A stretch of 64,000 nt of DNA. Origin: Dyella sp. BiH032. Lineage in GTDB: Bacteria; Pseudomonadota; Gammaproteobacteria; Xanthomonadales; Rhodanobacteraceae. The translations under genes and the position numbers were made by a program. The stretch is from assembly GCF_031954525.1 (NCBI RefSeq), contig NZ_CP134867.1:3596001-3660000 (forward strand), written 5' to 3'. Below, in pieces: positions 26,064 to 34,046 of the stretch (position 1 is its first letter; each line of letters opens with the position of its first letter). The notes beneath the pieces are model-generated. The model saw only the letters and a program-made list of their open reading frames with translations. It made no database searches and was not told where the DNA came from.

Positions 26064-26079
26064 GCCGAAGGCTCAGCGC
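26057..26079. terminator. Bidirectional hairpin holding both stop codons
   Basis: GCGCTGAGCC (26057-26066) pairs perfectly with GGCTCAGCGC (26070-26079) around a 3-base loop. The GMC stop (26061-26063) and the convergent propeller stop (26073-26075) lie in the stem. The stem sequence is the same as at 16354-16380. No T run follows. Confidence 0.6.
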
Positions 26080-27269
26080 ATGATGCCGGTATGGCCCAGC
26101 GAGTAGCGGCCCGGCTGCGGCCACACGGCCAGGCCGTGCGGCTCGGCGCCGACCTTGATCTTGCGCACCGCACCGGTACTGGTGTCGAACGCATAGACCA
26201 GATCGTCATAGCGGCCCGAAAGCCACAGCGTCTTGCCGTCGGCGCTCACGTTGCCCATGTCCGGGCTGCCGCCGCCGGGGATCGGCCAGTTGGCGACCAC
26301 TTCGCGCGTGGCGAAATCGATTACCGACACACTGCCCTTGTTGATGCCCTTCTTGTTGCCGCGGCGCTCGCCGTGCACGTGGTTGGAACCGCGGTTGGCG
26401 ACGTACAGCTTGGTGCCGTCGCGACTCGGATACAGACCGTGCGTACCGATGCCCGTCTTGACGAAGCCGATCTTGGTGAAGCTGTCGCCGTCCACCAGGA
26501 AGACACCGTCGGCCATCATGTCGGCCACGTAGAACACCTTGCCGTCGGGCGAGACGCGGATGTCCTGCGGCATGCCCTTCTTGTCCAGGTCGAGATAGCC
26601 CAGCACCTTGCGGTTGACCATGTCGATCTTGACCAGCTTGCCGCCGAACTCGCAGGTGAAGATGGCGTAGCGGCCGTCGATGGAGAAGTCGGCGTGGTTG
26701 ATGCCCTTGCACTCCGGCGCATCCAGCTTGCTGCGCAGCTGCATGGTGTGCGCGTCGCGGAAGTCGAGCCGCGCATGCGCCTCGGCCACCACGATGGCCT
26801 CCTTGCCGTCCGGGGTGAAGTACATGTTGTACGGGTCGTCCACTTCGACCGCCTTGCCGGTCTTGCCGGTCTTCGGATCGATCGGCGTCAGGCTGCCGTC
26901 GCTGCGGCCCTCGGCGTTGTTGGTCACCCACAGCGTCTGCAGGTCCCACGCCGGCACCACGTGCTGCGGGCTGCGGCCTACCGGCAAGGTGTCGATCACC
27001 TTATAGGTCGCCGGATCGATCACCGACACCGTGTCCGAACGCAGGTTCGGCACGTAGATGCGCTCCAGCGCGCCCTTCACCGCCGGGCTGAAGTTGCCCG
27101 CGCGCGCTTCGGTATACATGTTCGTCGGATTGACCACCGCGGGCATGCCCGCGACGGTCTTCACCGCCGCCTGGGGCGCCGCCAGTGCGGCGGCGGAAAG
27201 GCCGAGACCGGCCAGCGCGGCGCTCGCGAGGGTGGCGAGCCGCGGGACGCAACGGGATCGAGACATCAT
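26073..27269 (-). CDS. Secreted YVTN-family beta-propeller protein
   Basis: 398-residue periplasmic protein with a signal peptide (to about residue 31, ALAAPQA). It contains YVTN-like propeller blades: RIYVPNLRSDTVSVIDPAT, YNMYFTPDGKEAIVV, DIRVSPDGKVFYVADMMADG, KLYVANRGSN and GNVSADGKTLWLSG. Such proteins are usually binding or scaffold proteins. The creatininase-like gene lies 49 bases upstream in the same direction, so they probably form an operon. Either of two adjacent ATG codons could start it. Confidence 0.8.
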   Translation of the reverse strand: MMSRSRCVPRLATLASAALAGLGLSAAALAAPQAAVKTVAGMPAVVNPTNMYTEARAGNFSPAVKGALERIYVPNLRSDTVSVIDPATYKVIDTLPVGRSPQHVVPAWDLQTLWVTNNAEGRSDGSLTPIDPKTGKTGKAVEVDDPYNMYFTPDGKEAIVVAEAHARLDFRDAHTMQLRSKLDAPECKGINHADFSIDGRYAIFTCEFGGKLVKIDMVNRKVLGYLDLDKKGMPQDIRVSPDGKVFYVADMMADGVFLVDGDSFTKIGFVKTGIGTHGLYPSRDGTKLYVANRGSNHVHGERRGNKKGINKGSVSVIDFATREVVANWPIPGGGSPDMGNVSADGKTLWLSGRYDDLVYAFDTSTGAVRKIKVGAEPHGLAVWPQPGRYSLGHTGIMR

Positions 27270-27318
27270 GGGTAGTTCCGTTTTCTTCTTCGAGGGATGA
27301 GGGAAAAACCGGTCGCGG

Positions 27319-28134
27319 TCAGCGGCCGGCCGTGGCCTGGCGGATCGCTTCCACGGTCCGCGCAACGATAGCATCGACGCCGGCCTGGCCGAGCGCGGCA
27401 CTGGAGCGCCGCGGGTCGCCGCCGAACACGCCGTCGACGGCGCCGAGCTTCGGTCCGTGCTGCAAGGTTTCCAGCCGCACCATTCGCGGCGCCACCGCCA
27501 GTTGCAGCGAGGTGTCGGCCAGTCCCGCGTGGGTGCCGATCTCGTCGTCGCGGAAGCCCTGCTTGCGCAGCATCGCGGCGAAGCCATCCGAGCTGGCCTG
27601 GTAGTAGGCGGCTGGCAAGACGGCGCGCAGCGGCTTGCCAGCCCAGGCTTTGTCCAGCTGCGCTACCACCCGCTTGAGGTCGCTCTGGTACCCACCGTGA
27701 TCGCCGAGGAACACCACGTTGCGGAAGCCATGCGCGGCGAAGCTCTGTGCTGCCGAAACCAGCGTCGCCTCGAACGCGGCATCGGGAATGGTGATGGTGC
27801 CCGGGAATTTCATATGCCCCTGCGGCGGCGACACCGCGCCCTCCGGCACATAGGCCACGACCGGTGCCACCAGCGCATCGCCGAGGCGTTCCGCGATTTT
27901 TTGCGCCAGCCAGGCCGCGCGTGCGTTGTGCTTGCCCAAAGCGATGCCCGGACCGCTCTGCTCGGTACCGCCGATCGGGATGATGATGGTGGTCTTGCCG
28001 GCCTGCTGCGCGTCGCGCACCTCGGTCCAGGTCAGCTCTTCCAGCATCACGCTGCGCGGCACCTGGGCGAAACCTGCCTGCGCGGCGGACCACAGGAGGA
28101 CAGCGGCGAGCGCGCGGCGAAACGGATGCTTCAT
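27319..28134 (-). CDS. Secreted creatininase-family amidohydrolase
   Basis: 271-residue creatininase-family protein with a signal peptide (AAQAGFA). The metal-site blocks are visible: IIIPIGGTEQSGPGIALGKHN (Glu and His), the APVVAYVPEG segment, FLGDHGGYQSDL (Asp-His) and GTHAGLADTS. Family members hydrolyse creatinine, formamides or peptide-derived amides. Export to the periplasm separates it from classic creatininase. Co-directional with the YVTN protein. Confidence 0.82.
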   Translation of the reverse strand: MKHPFRRALAAVLLWSAAQAGFAQVPRSVMLEELTWTEVRDAQQAGKTTIIIPIGGTEQSGPGIALGKHNARAAWLAQKIAERLGDALVAPVVAYVPEGAVSPPQGHMKFPGTITIPDAAFEATLVSAAQSFAAHGFRNVVFLGDHGGYQSDLKRVVAQLDKAWAGKPLRAVLPAAYYQASSDGFAAMLRKQGFRDDEIGTHAGLADTSLQLAVAPRMVRLETLQHGPKLGAVDGVFGGDPRRSSAALGQAGVDAIVARTVEAIRQATAGR

Positions 28135-28230
28135 CGGGAAAAATCGTAGCGGGGGCGGAGGCGCGACACGTTATCACCGCGGCCGCGCTGGAACATGACT
28201 GGGATCAGGCGAAACGCGGCAAGTCGACGC

Positions 28231-28246
28231 GCAACCTTTTAGTTGC
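28231..28246. promoter_or_regulatory. Operator half 1 (GCAAC-N6-GTTGC) for the AHSA1-ArsR operon
   Basis: GCAACCTTTTAGTTGC, followed by ATTT. The same 16-base inverted repeat recurs exactly 42 bases downstream (four helical turns), so two repressor dimers could sit on one DNA face. Confidence 0.7.
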
Positions 28247-28272
28247 ATTTAGCCCAACAGGCGGCCTAACAT

Positions 28273-28288
28273 GCAACCTTAAAGTTGC
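28273..28288. promoter_or_regulatory. Operator half 2 (GCAAC-N6-GTTGC) for the AHSA1-ArsR operon
   Basis: GCAACCTTAAAGTTGC, followed by ACTT; 7 of 8 bases in each arm are paired. It lies 36 bases before the ATG of the AHSA1 gene. The downstream ArsR protein is the likely ligand, giving autorepression. Confidence 0.72.
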
Positions 28289-28323
28289 ACTTTGTCTTCC
28301 CCACCACGGCCACCGGAGGCCCC

Positions 28324-28788
28324 ATGAACGCATCATCGACCGATCGCATCGAACGGCAGGTCCAGCTCAAGGCCTCACGCTCGCGGGTGTGGCAGGCGCT
28401 TGCCAACGCCGAGTCCTTCGGCACCTGGTTCGGCGTGAACTTCAAGGGCCAGCGCTTCGTCGCCGGCCAGTACACACGCGGCAACGTCACTTACCCCGGC
28501 TACGAGCACGTCGTGCTGGAGGCGCTGGTCGAACGCGTGGAGCCGGAGAGGTATTTCTCCTTCCGCTGGCATCCCTATGCCATCGATCCGAAGGCGGACT
28601 ACGCGCAGGAGCCGACCACGCTGGTCGAGTTCCTGCTGGAAGAACACGATGGCGGCACCCTGCTGCGCGTGGTGGAATCCGGCTTCGATCGCATTCCCGC
28701 CGAGCGCCGCCAAGAGGCCTACCGCATGAACAGCGGCGGCTGGGAAAGCCAGATGGAGAACATCCGCAAGTATGTCGACCCGAGCTAA
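28324..28788 (+). CDS. SRPBCC (AHSA1-type) protein
   Basis: 154-residue START/Bet-v-1-like protein of the Aha1-C-terminal-domain group, with the usual opening (RIERQVQLKASRSRVWQALAN, then FGTWFGVNFKG) and closing (GGWESQMENIRKYVD). The fold is a hydrophobic-pocket barrel that binds small ligands. It overlaps the ArsR gene by 17 bases; AHSA1-ArsR pairs of this sort are common, but the ligand is not known. Confidence 0.85.
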   Translation: MNASSTDRIERQVQLKASRSRVWQALANAESFGTWFGVNFKGQRFVAGQYTRGNVTYPGYEHVVLEALVERVEPERYFSFRWHPYAIDPKADYAQEPTTLVEFLLEEHDGGTLLRVVESGFDRIPAERRQEAYRMNSGGWESQMENIRKYVDPS

Positions 28789-29125
28789 ATCCCGCGAAGC
28801 CGCCGCCACCGCGCTGCAACGCACCGCCCCCGTCTTCGCCGCCCTCGGCGACGCCACCCGCCTGCGCCTGGTCGCCCTGCTGTGCGCAGGCGGCGCCATG
28901 TCCATCGCCCAACTCACCATCGGCACCGACATCAGCCGCCAAGCCATCACCAAGCACCTGCAGGTACTGGCCGACGCCGGCCTGGTGCGCGATGCGAAGA
29001 GCGGACGGGAACGACTGTGGGAGCTGGAACCATCGCGCATCGATGAGGCACGCCGGTCGCTCGATGCGATCGCAGCGCAGTGGGATGCAGCGTTGATGCG
29101 GTTGAAGGGGTTCGTGGAGGGGTAG
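28772..29125 (+). CDS. ArsR-family transcriptional regulator
   Basis: 117-residue winged-helix regulator: FAALGDATRLRLVALLC, then TDISRQAITKHLQVLADAGLV and the wing SGRERLWELEP. It lacks cysteines suited to a metal site, so it probably senses something other than arsenic or zinc. Start ATG 28772 lies inside the preceding gene. Two inverted repeats upstream of the operon are its likely binding sites. Confidence 0.85.
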   Translation: MSTRAKSREAAATALQRTAPVFAALGDATRLRLVALLCAGGAMSIAQLTIGTDISRQAITKHLQVLADAGLVRDAKSGRERLWELEPSRIDEARRSLDAIAAQWDAALMRLKGFVEG

Positions 29126-29158
29126 CGCCAGGTGCGCACGGAGTAACGTTTCCGCAAG

Positions 29159-29360
29159 CCCCCCTCATCCCACCTTCTCTCCCACGGAGACTACCTTCGG
29201 GCCGCCCGGAGGGGAGAAGGAGAAGTGCGGTAACGCGGCAAGCAACCAACGACCAAACCAGAGCGAGCGAAGCGACGCTCCGCCATGCTCTTGATCTTCC
29301 GGATTCCCTTCGCGGCGGTGAGGGCTGGACGATCAGGCCGCGAAAGGTGGGCAGGGACAG
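29159..29360. repeat. Mosaic hairpin element, 5' half (copy B')
   Basis: Contains the first modules only: the CTTCTC/GGGGAGAAGG hairpin region (here interrupted by about 30 extra bases), AGAGCGAGCGAAGCGACGCT, then CCCTTCGCGGCGGTGAGGGC and the start of the GGACGATCAGG module. It breaks off at about 29360, before the GTTACTT hairpin. It lies directly upstream of full copy B, giving a partial tandem. Confidence 0.8.
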
Positions 29361-29410
29361 GCGCTCGCCATTGCTGTGATGCATCGGCGCGGCTTCGTTG
29401 CAACGCTTTC

Positions 29411-29787
29411 GCGAGCACCCGCCCCTCATCCCGCCTTCTCCCCGGAGGGGAGAAGGAGAAGTGAATACCGAGGCAAGCAAAAACAAGAGCGAGCGAAGCG
29501 ACGCTCCGTCGTGCTCTTGATCTCCCGGGTTCCCTTCGCGGCGGTGAGGGCTGGACGATCAGGCCGCCAAAGGCGGGCGGGGACAGGACGTCCCCGCCTT
29601 TTCGATTCGGGCATGGATGCCCGATCGAAAAGCCCGGCCAGCCCTCAACGCACCCGGAGCAGCGCAGGCTGCGGAGGGCGCCGCGCAGGGGGCCCTTCTT
29701 CTTGGTTACTTCTTCTTGGGCAAGCAAGAAGAAGTAACTCGCTCTCCGGCAGGAGAGCGAAATCCCTCGCCCCGCGAGGGGCGAGAC
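29411..29787. repeat. Mosaic hairpin element, full copy B
   Basis: Same order of modules as copy A at 4973-5357, including the 14-bp GTTACTTCTTCTTG stem at 29705-29738, CGCTCTCC/GGAGAGCG at 29740-29759 and CTCGCCCC/GGGGCGAG at 29766-29785. Together with copy B' it occupies most of the 973-base gap 29126-30098. The rest of that gap (29788-30098) has a GGGTCCCGGCCCACGCCGGA module also seen near 5386, a CCCTCTCCC/GGGAGAGGG hairpin near 30060, and nothing else I can name. Confidence 0.85.
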
Positions 29788-30098
29788 CAGACTAGCGACC
29801 ACGCTGCGACAATCGAGCGATATTCCTATTGGGTCCCGGCCCACGCCGGAATGACGAGGATGGGAGGACGAGGCGACCCTTCGCGCCCGTTGAGGTTTGC
29901 GGGCTACCCCAACCTACGCCACTGCGCGCTACGCACTCCGTCCGGCCCACGCCAGATAACCGCAATGAAAGAGTGCGAAGAAAAAACGCCCGCCAGCGAT
30001 AACGAACCTGCCTCGCAGCACAACCGCTCCCCACCAAACCCAACCACCCAAACAAACACCCCTCTCCCCACAGGGAGAGGGATGCCCACACACCCTCC

Positions 30099-31436
30099 TC
30101 AGTGCACCTCATCCAAGCCCGGATCACGCGTCACCTTGAACACCTTCACCGGCTGCGGCACCGCATTCAGCTGCAACCGCTGCGTACTCGACTTCGTGCA
30201 GGCATTGCCGCCGTTGACGAACACGCCGCCCTGCTCGCACTTCCAGTCGTAGAAATTCTGCAGACCGGCTGCCAGCTGCAGGCTGTAGTCCGTGCTGAGC
30301 GCCTTGCCCGGATCGAACGGATGGCCCGCCTCCTCGTTCTGGAACCAGCGCATCCACTCCGGCGAACCCACCGGTGGCGGATTTTGCTGGAAGGTGGGAT
30401 TCATCGGCGACACCGCGGGACTCTCCGCCGTCATGTGGCAGCTCATGCACGCGCTGACCGGATTGTCCACCGGGCCATTGAGCCGGCCGTTCCAGCCCAG
30501 ATGCGTCGGCGGCAGCTCCTTGGTGTTCGCGTTGATCGCCGTCTCGCGCAGGTTGGGGTTGATCTTGGTCACCGACGGCTGCGGATTGGTGTACGTGTTG
30601 CCGTTGTCCTGCGGGTCGTTGCCCCACATCACGCCCACCGGCACCAGGTTCTCCCAGCTCGGCTTGCCGCTCACCGCACCGTTGTACTGGAACGTGCCGA
30701 AGATCCAGCCCGTGCCCGGCACGCGCGTGTCGCGCACGGCGAAATCCATCTGGATCAGTGCCACCTTGCGGATCACGCGATTGTTCGACTTGAACGTATC
30801 GGTGATGTACGCGTCCCACTGCACCGGGTTCTGCAGGAACGGCACCTGCGACTGCACGACGTCGGCGAACAGCGCCTTGCACACTACCGTGCCGTTCGGA
30901 AAGCTGTTCGGCCTGGAGGTGTAGTGCGGATCGGGGTTCTGCGGGTCCTTCCAGACCTGGCCGAAGGTGTAGCCGCCGAGGTCGTTGTAGATGCCCACCG
31001 CGTAGGTCTGGCCGGTGGTCGTCTGCGTCGGCGCCAGTTGCTTGACCTGGATCTGCGCCTCCTTGGTGAGGCCGTGGATGCCTTCGCGGCCGTCCGGCCC
31101 GTAGTGCTGCCACGGCGCGTGGTACCAGCGGCGCACCGGGTTCTTCTGCACCACCCAATCGGTCTCCACGTTGCCTTCCAGGCAGTATTTCTTCACTGCA
31201 TCCACGTACGGACGCCACTTCTCGAAATCGTTCGTCAGCGGCTTCGGCAACTGGCCGAAGAAGGCCGGCGGCGTCGAGTTCGGCATCTGCTTGGGATAGT
31301 CCTGGCTCAGCTGGAACAGCTGGCCGGTGTAGTTGGGTGGCTTGTAGCCGAAGTCCGGGAAGGTGCCCGCATTCGCGGCGCCAGCCGCCATCACGAGCGC
31401 GGCCAGCGCGCCCCATGTCCTGCCATCGATACGCAT
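30099..31436 (-). CDS. Secreted one-heme c-type cytochrome-like protein
   Basis: 445-residue exported protein with a signal peptide (to about residue 23, AANAGTF). A single CMSCH heme-attachment motif lies near residue 337, within PVSACMSCHMTAES. The rest is aromatic- and Pro/Asn-rich with no family I can name; two further cysteines near the C-terminus (WKCEQGG, NACTK) might form a disulfide. A role in periplasmic electron transfer or peroxide/redox chemistry is possible, but no redox partner is adjacent. Confidence 0.75.
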   Translation of the reverse strand: MRIDGRTWGALAALVMAAGAANAGTFPDFGYKPPNYTGQLFQLSQDYPKQMPNSTPPAFFGQLPKPLTNDFEKWRPYVDAVKKYCLEGNVETDWVVQKNPVRRWYHAPWQHYGPDGREGIHGLTKEAQIQVKQLAPTQTTTGQTYAVGIYNDLGGYTFGQVWKDPQNPDPHYTSRPNSFPNGTVVCKALFADVVQSQVPFLQNPVQWDAYITDTFKSNNRVIRKVALIQMDFAVRDTRVPGTGWIFGTFQYNGAVSGKPSWENLVPVGVMWGNDPQDNGNTYTNPQPSVTKINPNLRETAINANTKELPPTHLGWNGRLNGPVDNPVSACMSCHMTAESPAVSPMNPTFQQNPPPVGSPEWMRWFQNEEAGHPFDPGKALSTDYSLQLAAGLQNFYDWKCEQGGVFVNGGNACTKSSTQRLQLNAVPQPVKVFKVTRDPGLDEVH

Positions 31437-31757
31437 GATCTGCTCCCTGTCATGTGAACCCCCTGGGCACGGGCCTTGCGCCCGAGCCTCCGTTTGTCCG
31501 GATGCAGCGGCCCCGGACCGGCCTCGTGCCGATCGCTCGCCGGCGACCTGCGTCGCCAGGAAACCTGGGCTGGGAGATGGTGTGGACGTGCCCCCTGTGG
31601 CGCCCCCCTGGCGCGGCGGCGGTAAGGTCGCGCCGGGCACGTGGAGGCGGCGTGATGCCGCCGCGCGGGCGAATCGCAGCATCTGCGAACGGACAGCGCT
31701 AGCCTGAAGGGGCTCGTGAAGGGCGCGTACCACCCAATCACCGAAGGGGGAAACGTC
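31437..31757. other. Intergenic region between divergent genes
   Basis: 321 bases separating the heme protein (minus) and a small secreted protein (plus). It must contain both promoters, but I find no convincing -35/-10 pair, repeat or small gene. Open frames here are GC-rich by-products. Confidence 0.4.
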
Positions 31758-32207
31758 ATGAATCGATCCAACCCGCCTCGCCGGCGGCGCATCCTGTCCG
31801 GCCTCCTGCTTGCGCTCGCGCTGCCCGCGGCCAGTCATGCCGCACAGCAGGCCTCCGGCCTGGGCCAGGCCTGGCCGAACGCGCCGGACCTCGGCGCCAG
31901 CCCGCGCTGGCACGTCTACGCGTTCGAGCGCGACGGCGTGCGCTTCGTGCAGATCAACGATGCAGCGGGCCGCGTGCTCGGCGCGTTCGCCACGGCCGGC
32001 GGGCAATTTCTCGTGCTGCCCATGGGCACTGGCGCCACGCTCACGGTCGACGCAGGCGCCGCGCCGGCCACCGGCGAGACGGTCTACCGCGACGGCAACG
32101 TACAGGTAACGGCCACCCCGTCGGCGGACGGCACTCCGCGATTCCGCGCGGCCAGTGCGCCATGCACCGACCCGGTGGAATGCAGCACGCATGTGACGTC
32201 GCCCTGA
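31758..32207 (+). CDS. Small secreted hypothetical protein
   Basis: 149 residues with a signal peptide (RRRRILSGLLLALALPAASHA). The mature part is beta-rich (WHVYAFERDGVRFVQINDAAGRVLGAF) and ends with two cysteines (APCTDPVECSTHV) that could pair. No family recognised. GAAGGGGGAAA before ATG 31758 is a plausible ribosome site. Confidence 0.65.
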   Translation: MNRSNPPRRRRILSGLLLALALPAASHAAQQASGLGQAWPNAPDLGASPRWHVYAFERDGVRFVQINDAAGRVLGAFATAGGQFLVLPMGTGATLTVDAGAAPATGETVYRDGNVQVTATPSADGTPRFRAASAPCTDPVECSTHVTSP

Positions 32208-32359
32208 CGCCGGACCGCTGACTCCGAACCACTCATTCATGCCCGGCGGCGCCATCGCCGTCGGCATTCACGGCCGCCTCACGCCTTCATCGGCATATGT
32301 CCCGCGCCCGGCGCGGGGAGCGCCGGTGCGTGCGGCTGGCTCTTCCGGGGAGGACGTCG

Positions 32360-33961
32360 ATGCGCAAGCTGGTGGCCCTGCTGTGCTTCTGCCTGCTGGC
32401 ATGCGTGCTGGCCGCGCCGGCGACCGCGCAGAATCCGCCCGGCGCGCTGCGCGCGATTCCCACCGCGGACGGCTACCGGCTCAACGCCTACGTGGCCATC
32501 CCCGCCGGCAACGGCCCCTTCCCGCTCGTGGTCATGCCCTCCAGTTGGGGTCTCGGGCTGGCCGAATACGTCGGCATCGCCAACCGGCTCGCCGGTCGCG
32601 GCTATGTCGTGGTGAGCTATGCCTCGCGCGGCTTCGGTGCCGGCTGCGCGTTGTCGGCGTCCTGCGGCGCCATCGACATCGCCGGGCCGGCGACGATTGC
32701 CGATGTCAGTACGGTGATCGACTGGGCGCTGGCCAACACGCCGTCGGACGCAGGCGCGATCGGCATCTCCGGCATCTCCTACGGCGCGGGCAGCAGCTTG
32801 CTGGCGGCGGAACGCGATCCGCGCATCAAGGCCGTCGCCGCGCTCAGCGGATGGGCCAGCCTCGTCGATTCGCTCTACGCCAACCGCACGCCGAGCGCGC
32901 AGGGCGTGGCCCTGCTGTCCTTCGCGAGCTATCTCGGCAAGCCGGGCCCGCTGATGCAGCAGGTCAACCAGCGCGTGGCCGCGCTCGATTTCCTCGGCGC
33001 GGTGCAGGCGGTACTGCCGGATGCCGACGTACGCAGCCCCGCCGCCGGCGTGGACGCGCTCAACCGCCACGGCGCCGCCGTGCTGCTGGCCAATGCTTAT
33101 GAGGACAGCCTGTTCGTGCCCGGCCAGCTGGTCGACTTCTACAACCGCCTTACCGTGCCGAAGCGTTTAGTGTTCGCGCACGGCGACCACGCCACCAACG
33201 AAATGTTCGGTGCGCTGGGGCTTCCCAACGAGGTCTACGATGCGGTGGACGACTGGTTCGACCGTTACCTCAAAGGCGTGGACAACGGCGTCGATCGCCA
33301 ACCGCCCGTGCAGCTGAAGACACAGGGCGGCCGCTGGCTCGCGTTCGCCGACTGGAGCGCTGCGCAGGCGAATGCGACGACCTATGCACTGGGCGATCCG
33401 CGCTTCGATCTCTTCGCCAACCCGACCACGACTGGCCGTCTTTCCACGGGTAGCGCCAGCACATGGAACTACGCCATCACCGGCGGCTATCCCACCGCCG
33501 CCTATTCGGGCCTGATCTTCGTCAGCGGCATCCTCACCGCCTGGCAGGCGCCGCCGGTCGCTTCCCTGCCGCTGGTATCGCGCGCCAACGCAGCGGTGTG
33601 GAGCAGCGCGCCGCTGGCCCGTGACGCGACCGTCGCAGGCATGCCTTCCCTGCACATCACCGTGACGCCCGATACGGCGCAGCTCTCGCTCTACGCCTAC
33701 CTCTACAGCGTCGACGCTTTCGGCGTGGGCCAGCTGATGAGCTGGAAGCCCTACACCTTCGCCGATGCCGTGCCCGGCGTGCCGCGCACTATCGACCTGC
33801 GTCTGGAAGCGACCGGCTGGGACGTTCCCGCGGGCCACCGGCTGGCGCTGGTCGTGGGCACGGTCGACCTCCGCTATGCGGGCGTCACGCCACCAGGCAG
33901 CCGCGCAGTGTTCAGCTCGCCGGTCTACTCGCCGTCCACCTTGAGCGTGCCGCTGCACTGA
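32360..33961 (+). CDS. Secreted CocE/NonD-type S15 alpha/beta hydrolase
   Basis: 533-residue exported hydrolase. A signal peptide (to about 24) is followed by an alpha/beta-hydrolase domain with the nucleophile elbow GISYGAG (Ser within GxSxG near residue 138), and a C-terminal jelly-roll domain (LHITVTPDTAQLSLYAYLYSVD, DLRLEATGWDVPAGHRLALVVG) as in X-Pro dipeptidyl-peptidase/cocaine-esterase relatives. Substrate unknown; likely an ester or peptide in the periplasm. A strong terminator follows. Confidence 0.83.
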   Translation: MRKLVALLCFCLLACVLAAPATAQNPPGALRAIPTADGYRLNAYVAIPAGNGPFPLVVMPSSWGLGLAEYVGIANRLAGRGYVVVSYASRGFGAGCALSASCGAIDIAGPATIADVSTVIDWALANTPSDAGAIGISGISYGAGSSLLAAERDPRIKAVAALSGWASLVDSLYANRTPSAQGVALLSFASYLGKPGPLMQQVNQRVAALDFLGAVQAVLPDADVRSPAAGVDALNRHGAAVLLANAYEDSLFVPGQLVDFYNRLTVPKRLVFAHGDHATNEMFGALGLPNEVYDAVDDWFDRYLKGVDNGVDRQPPVQLKTQGGRWLAFADWSAAQANATTYALGDPRFDLFANPTTTGRLSTGSASTWNYAITGGYPTAAYSGLIFVSGILTAWQAPPVASLPLVSRANAAVWSSAPLARDATVAGMPSLHITVTPDTAQLSLYAYLYSVDAFGVGQLMSWKPYTFADAVPGVPRTIDLRLEATGWDVPAGHRLALVVGTVDLRYAGVTPPGSRAVFSSPVYSPSTLSVPLH

Positions 33962-34001
33962 TCCTCGTACCTCGCGCCTCCACCCCTGTAGGCGCTCTTT
34001 C

Positions 34002-34039
34002 CCGCGTCCGCCGCCACACCGACGGACGCGGTTTTTTTT
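34002..34039 (+). terminator. Rho-independent terminator
   Basis: CCGCGTCCG (34002-34010) and CGGACGCGG (34023-34031) form a perfect 9-bp stem with a 12-base loop, followed directly by eight T (34032-34039). Textbook terminator for the hydrolase gene. Confidence 0.9.
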
Positions 34040-34046
34040 GCCCGCG

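Noticed and set aside
29126..30098. Insertion sequence or integron array
   Set aside because: No transposase or integrase frame, no terminal inverted repeats with target duplication that I can see.
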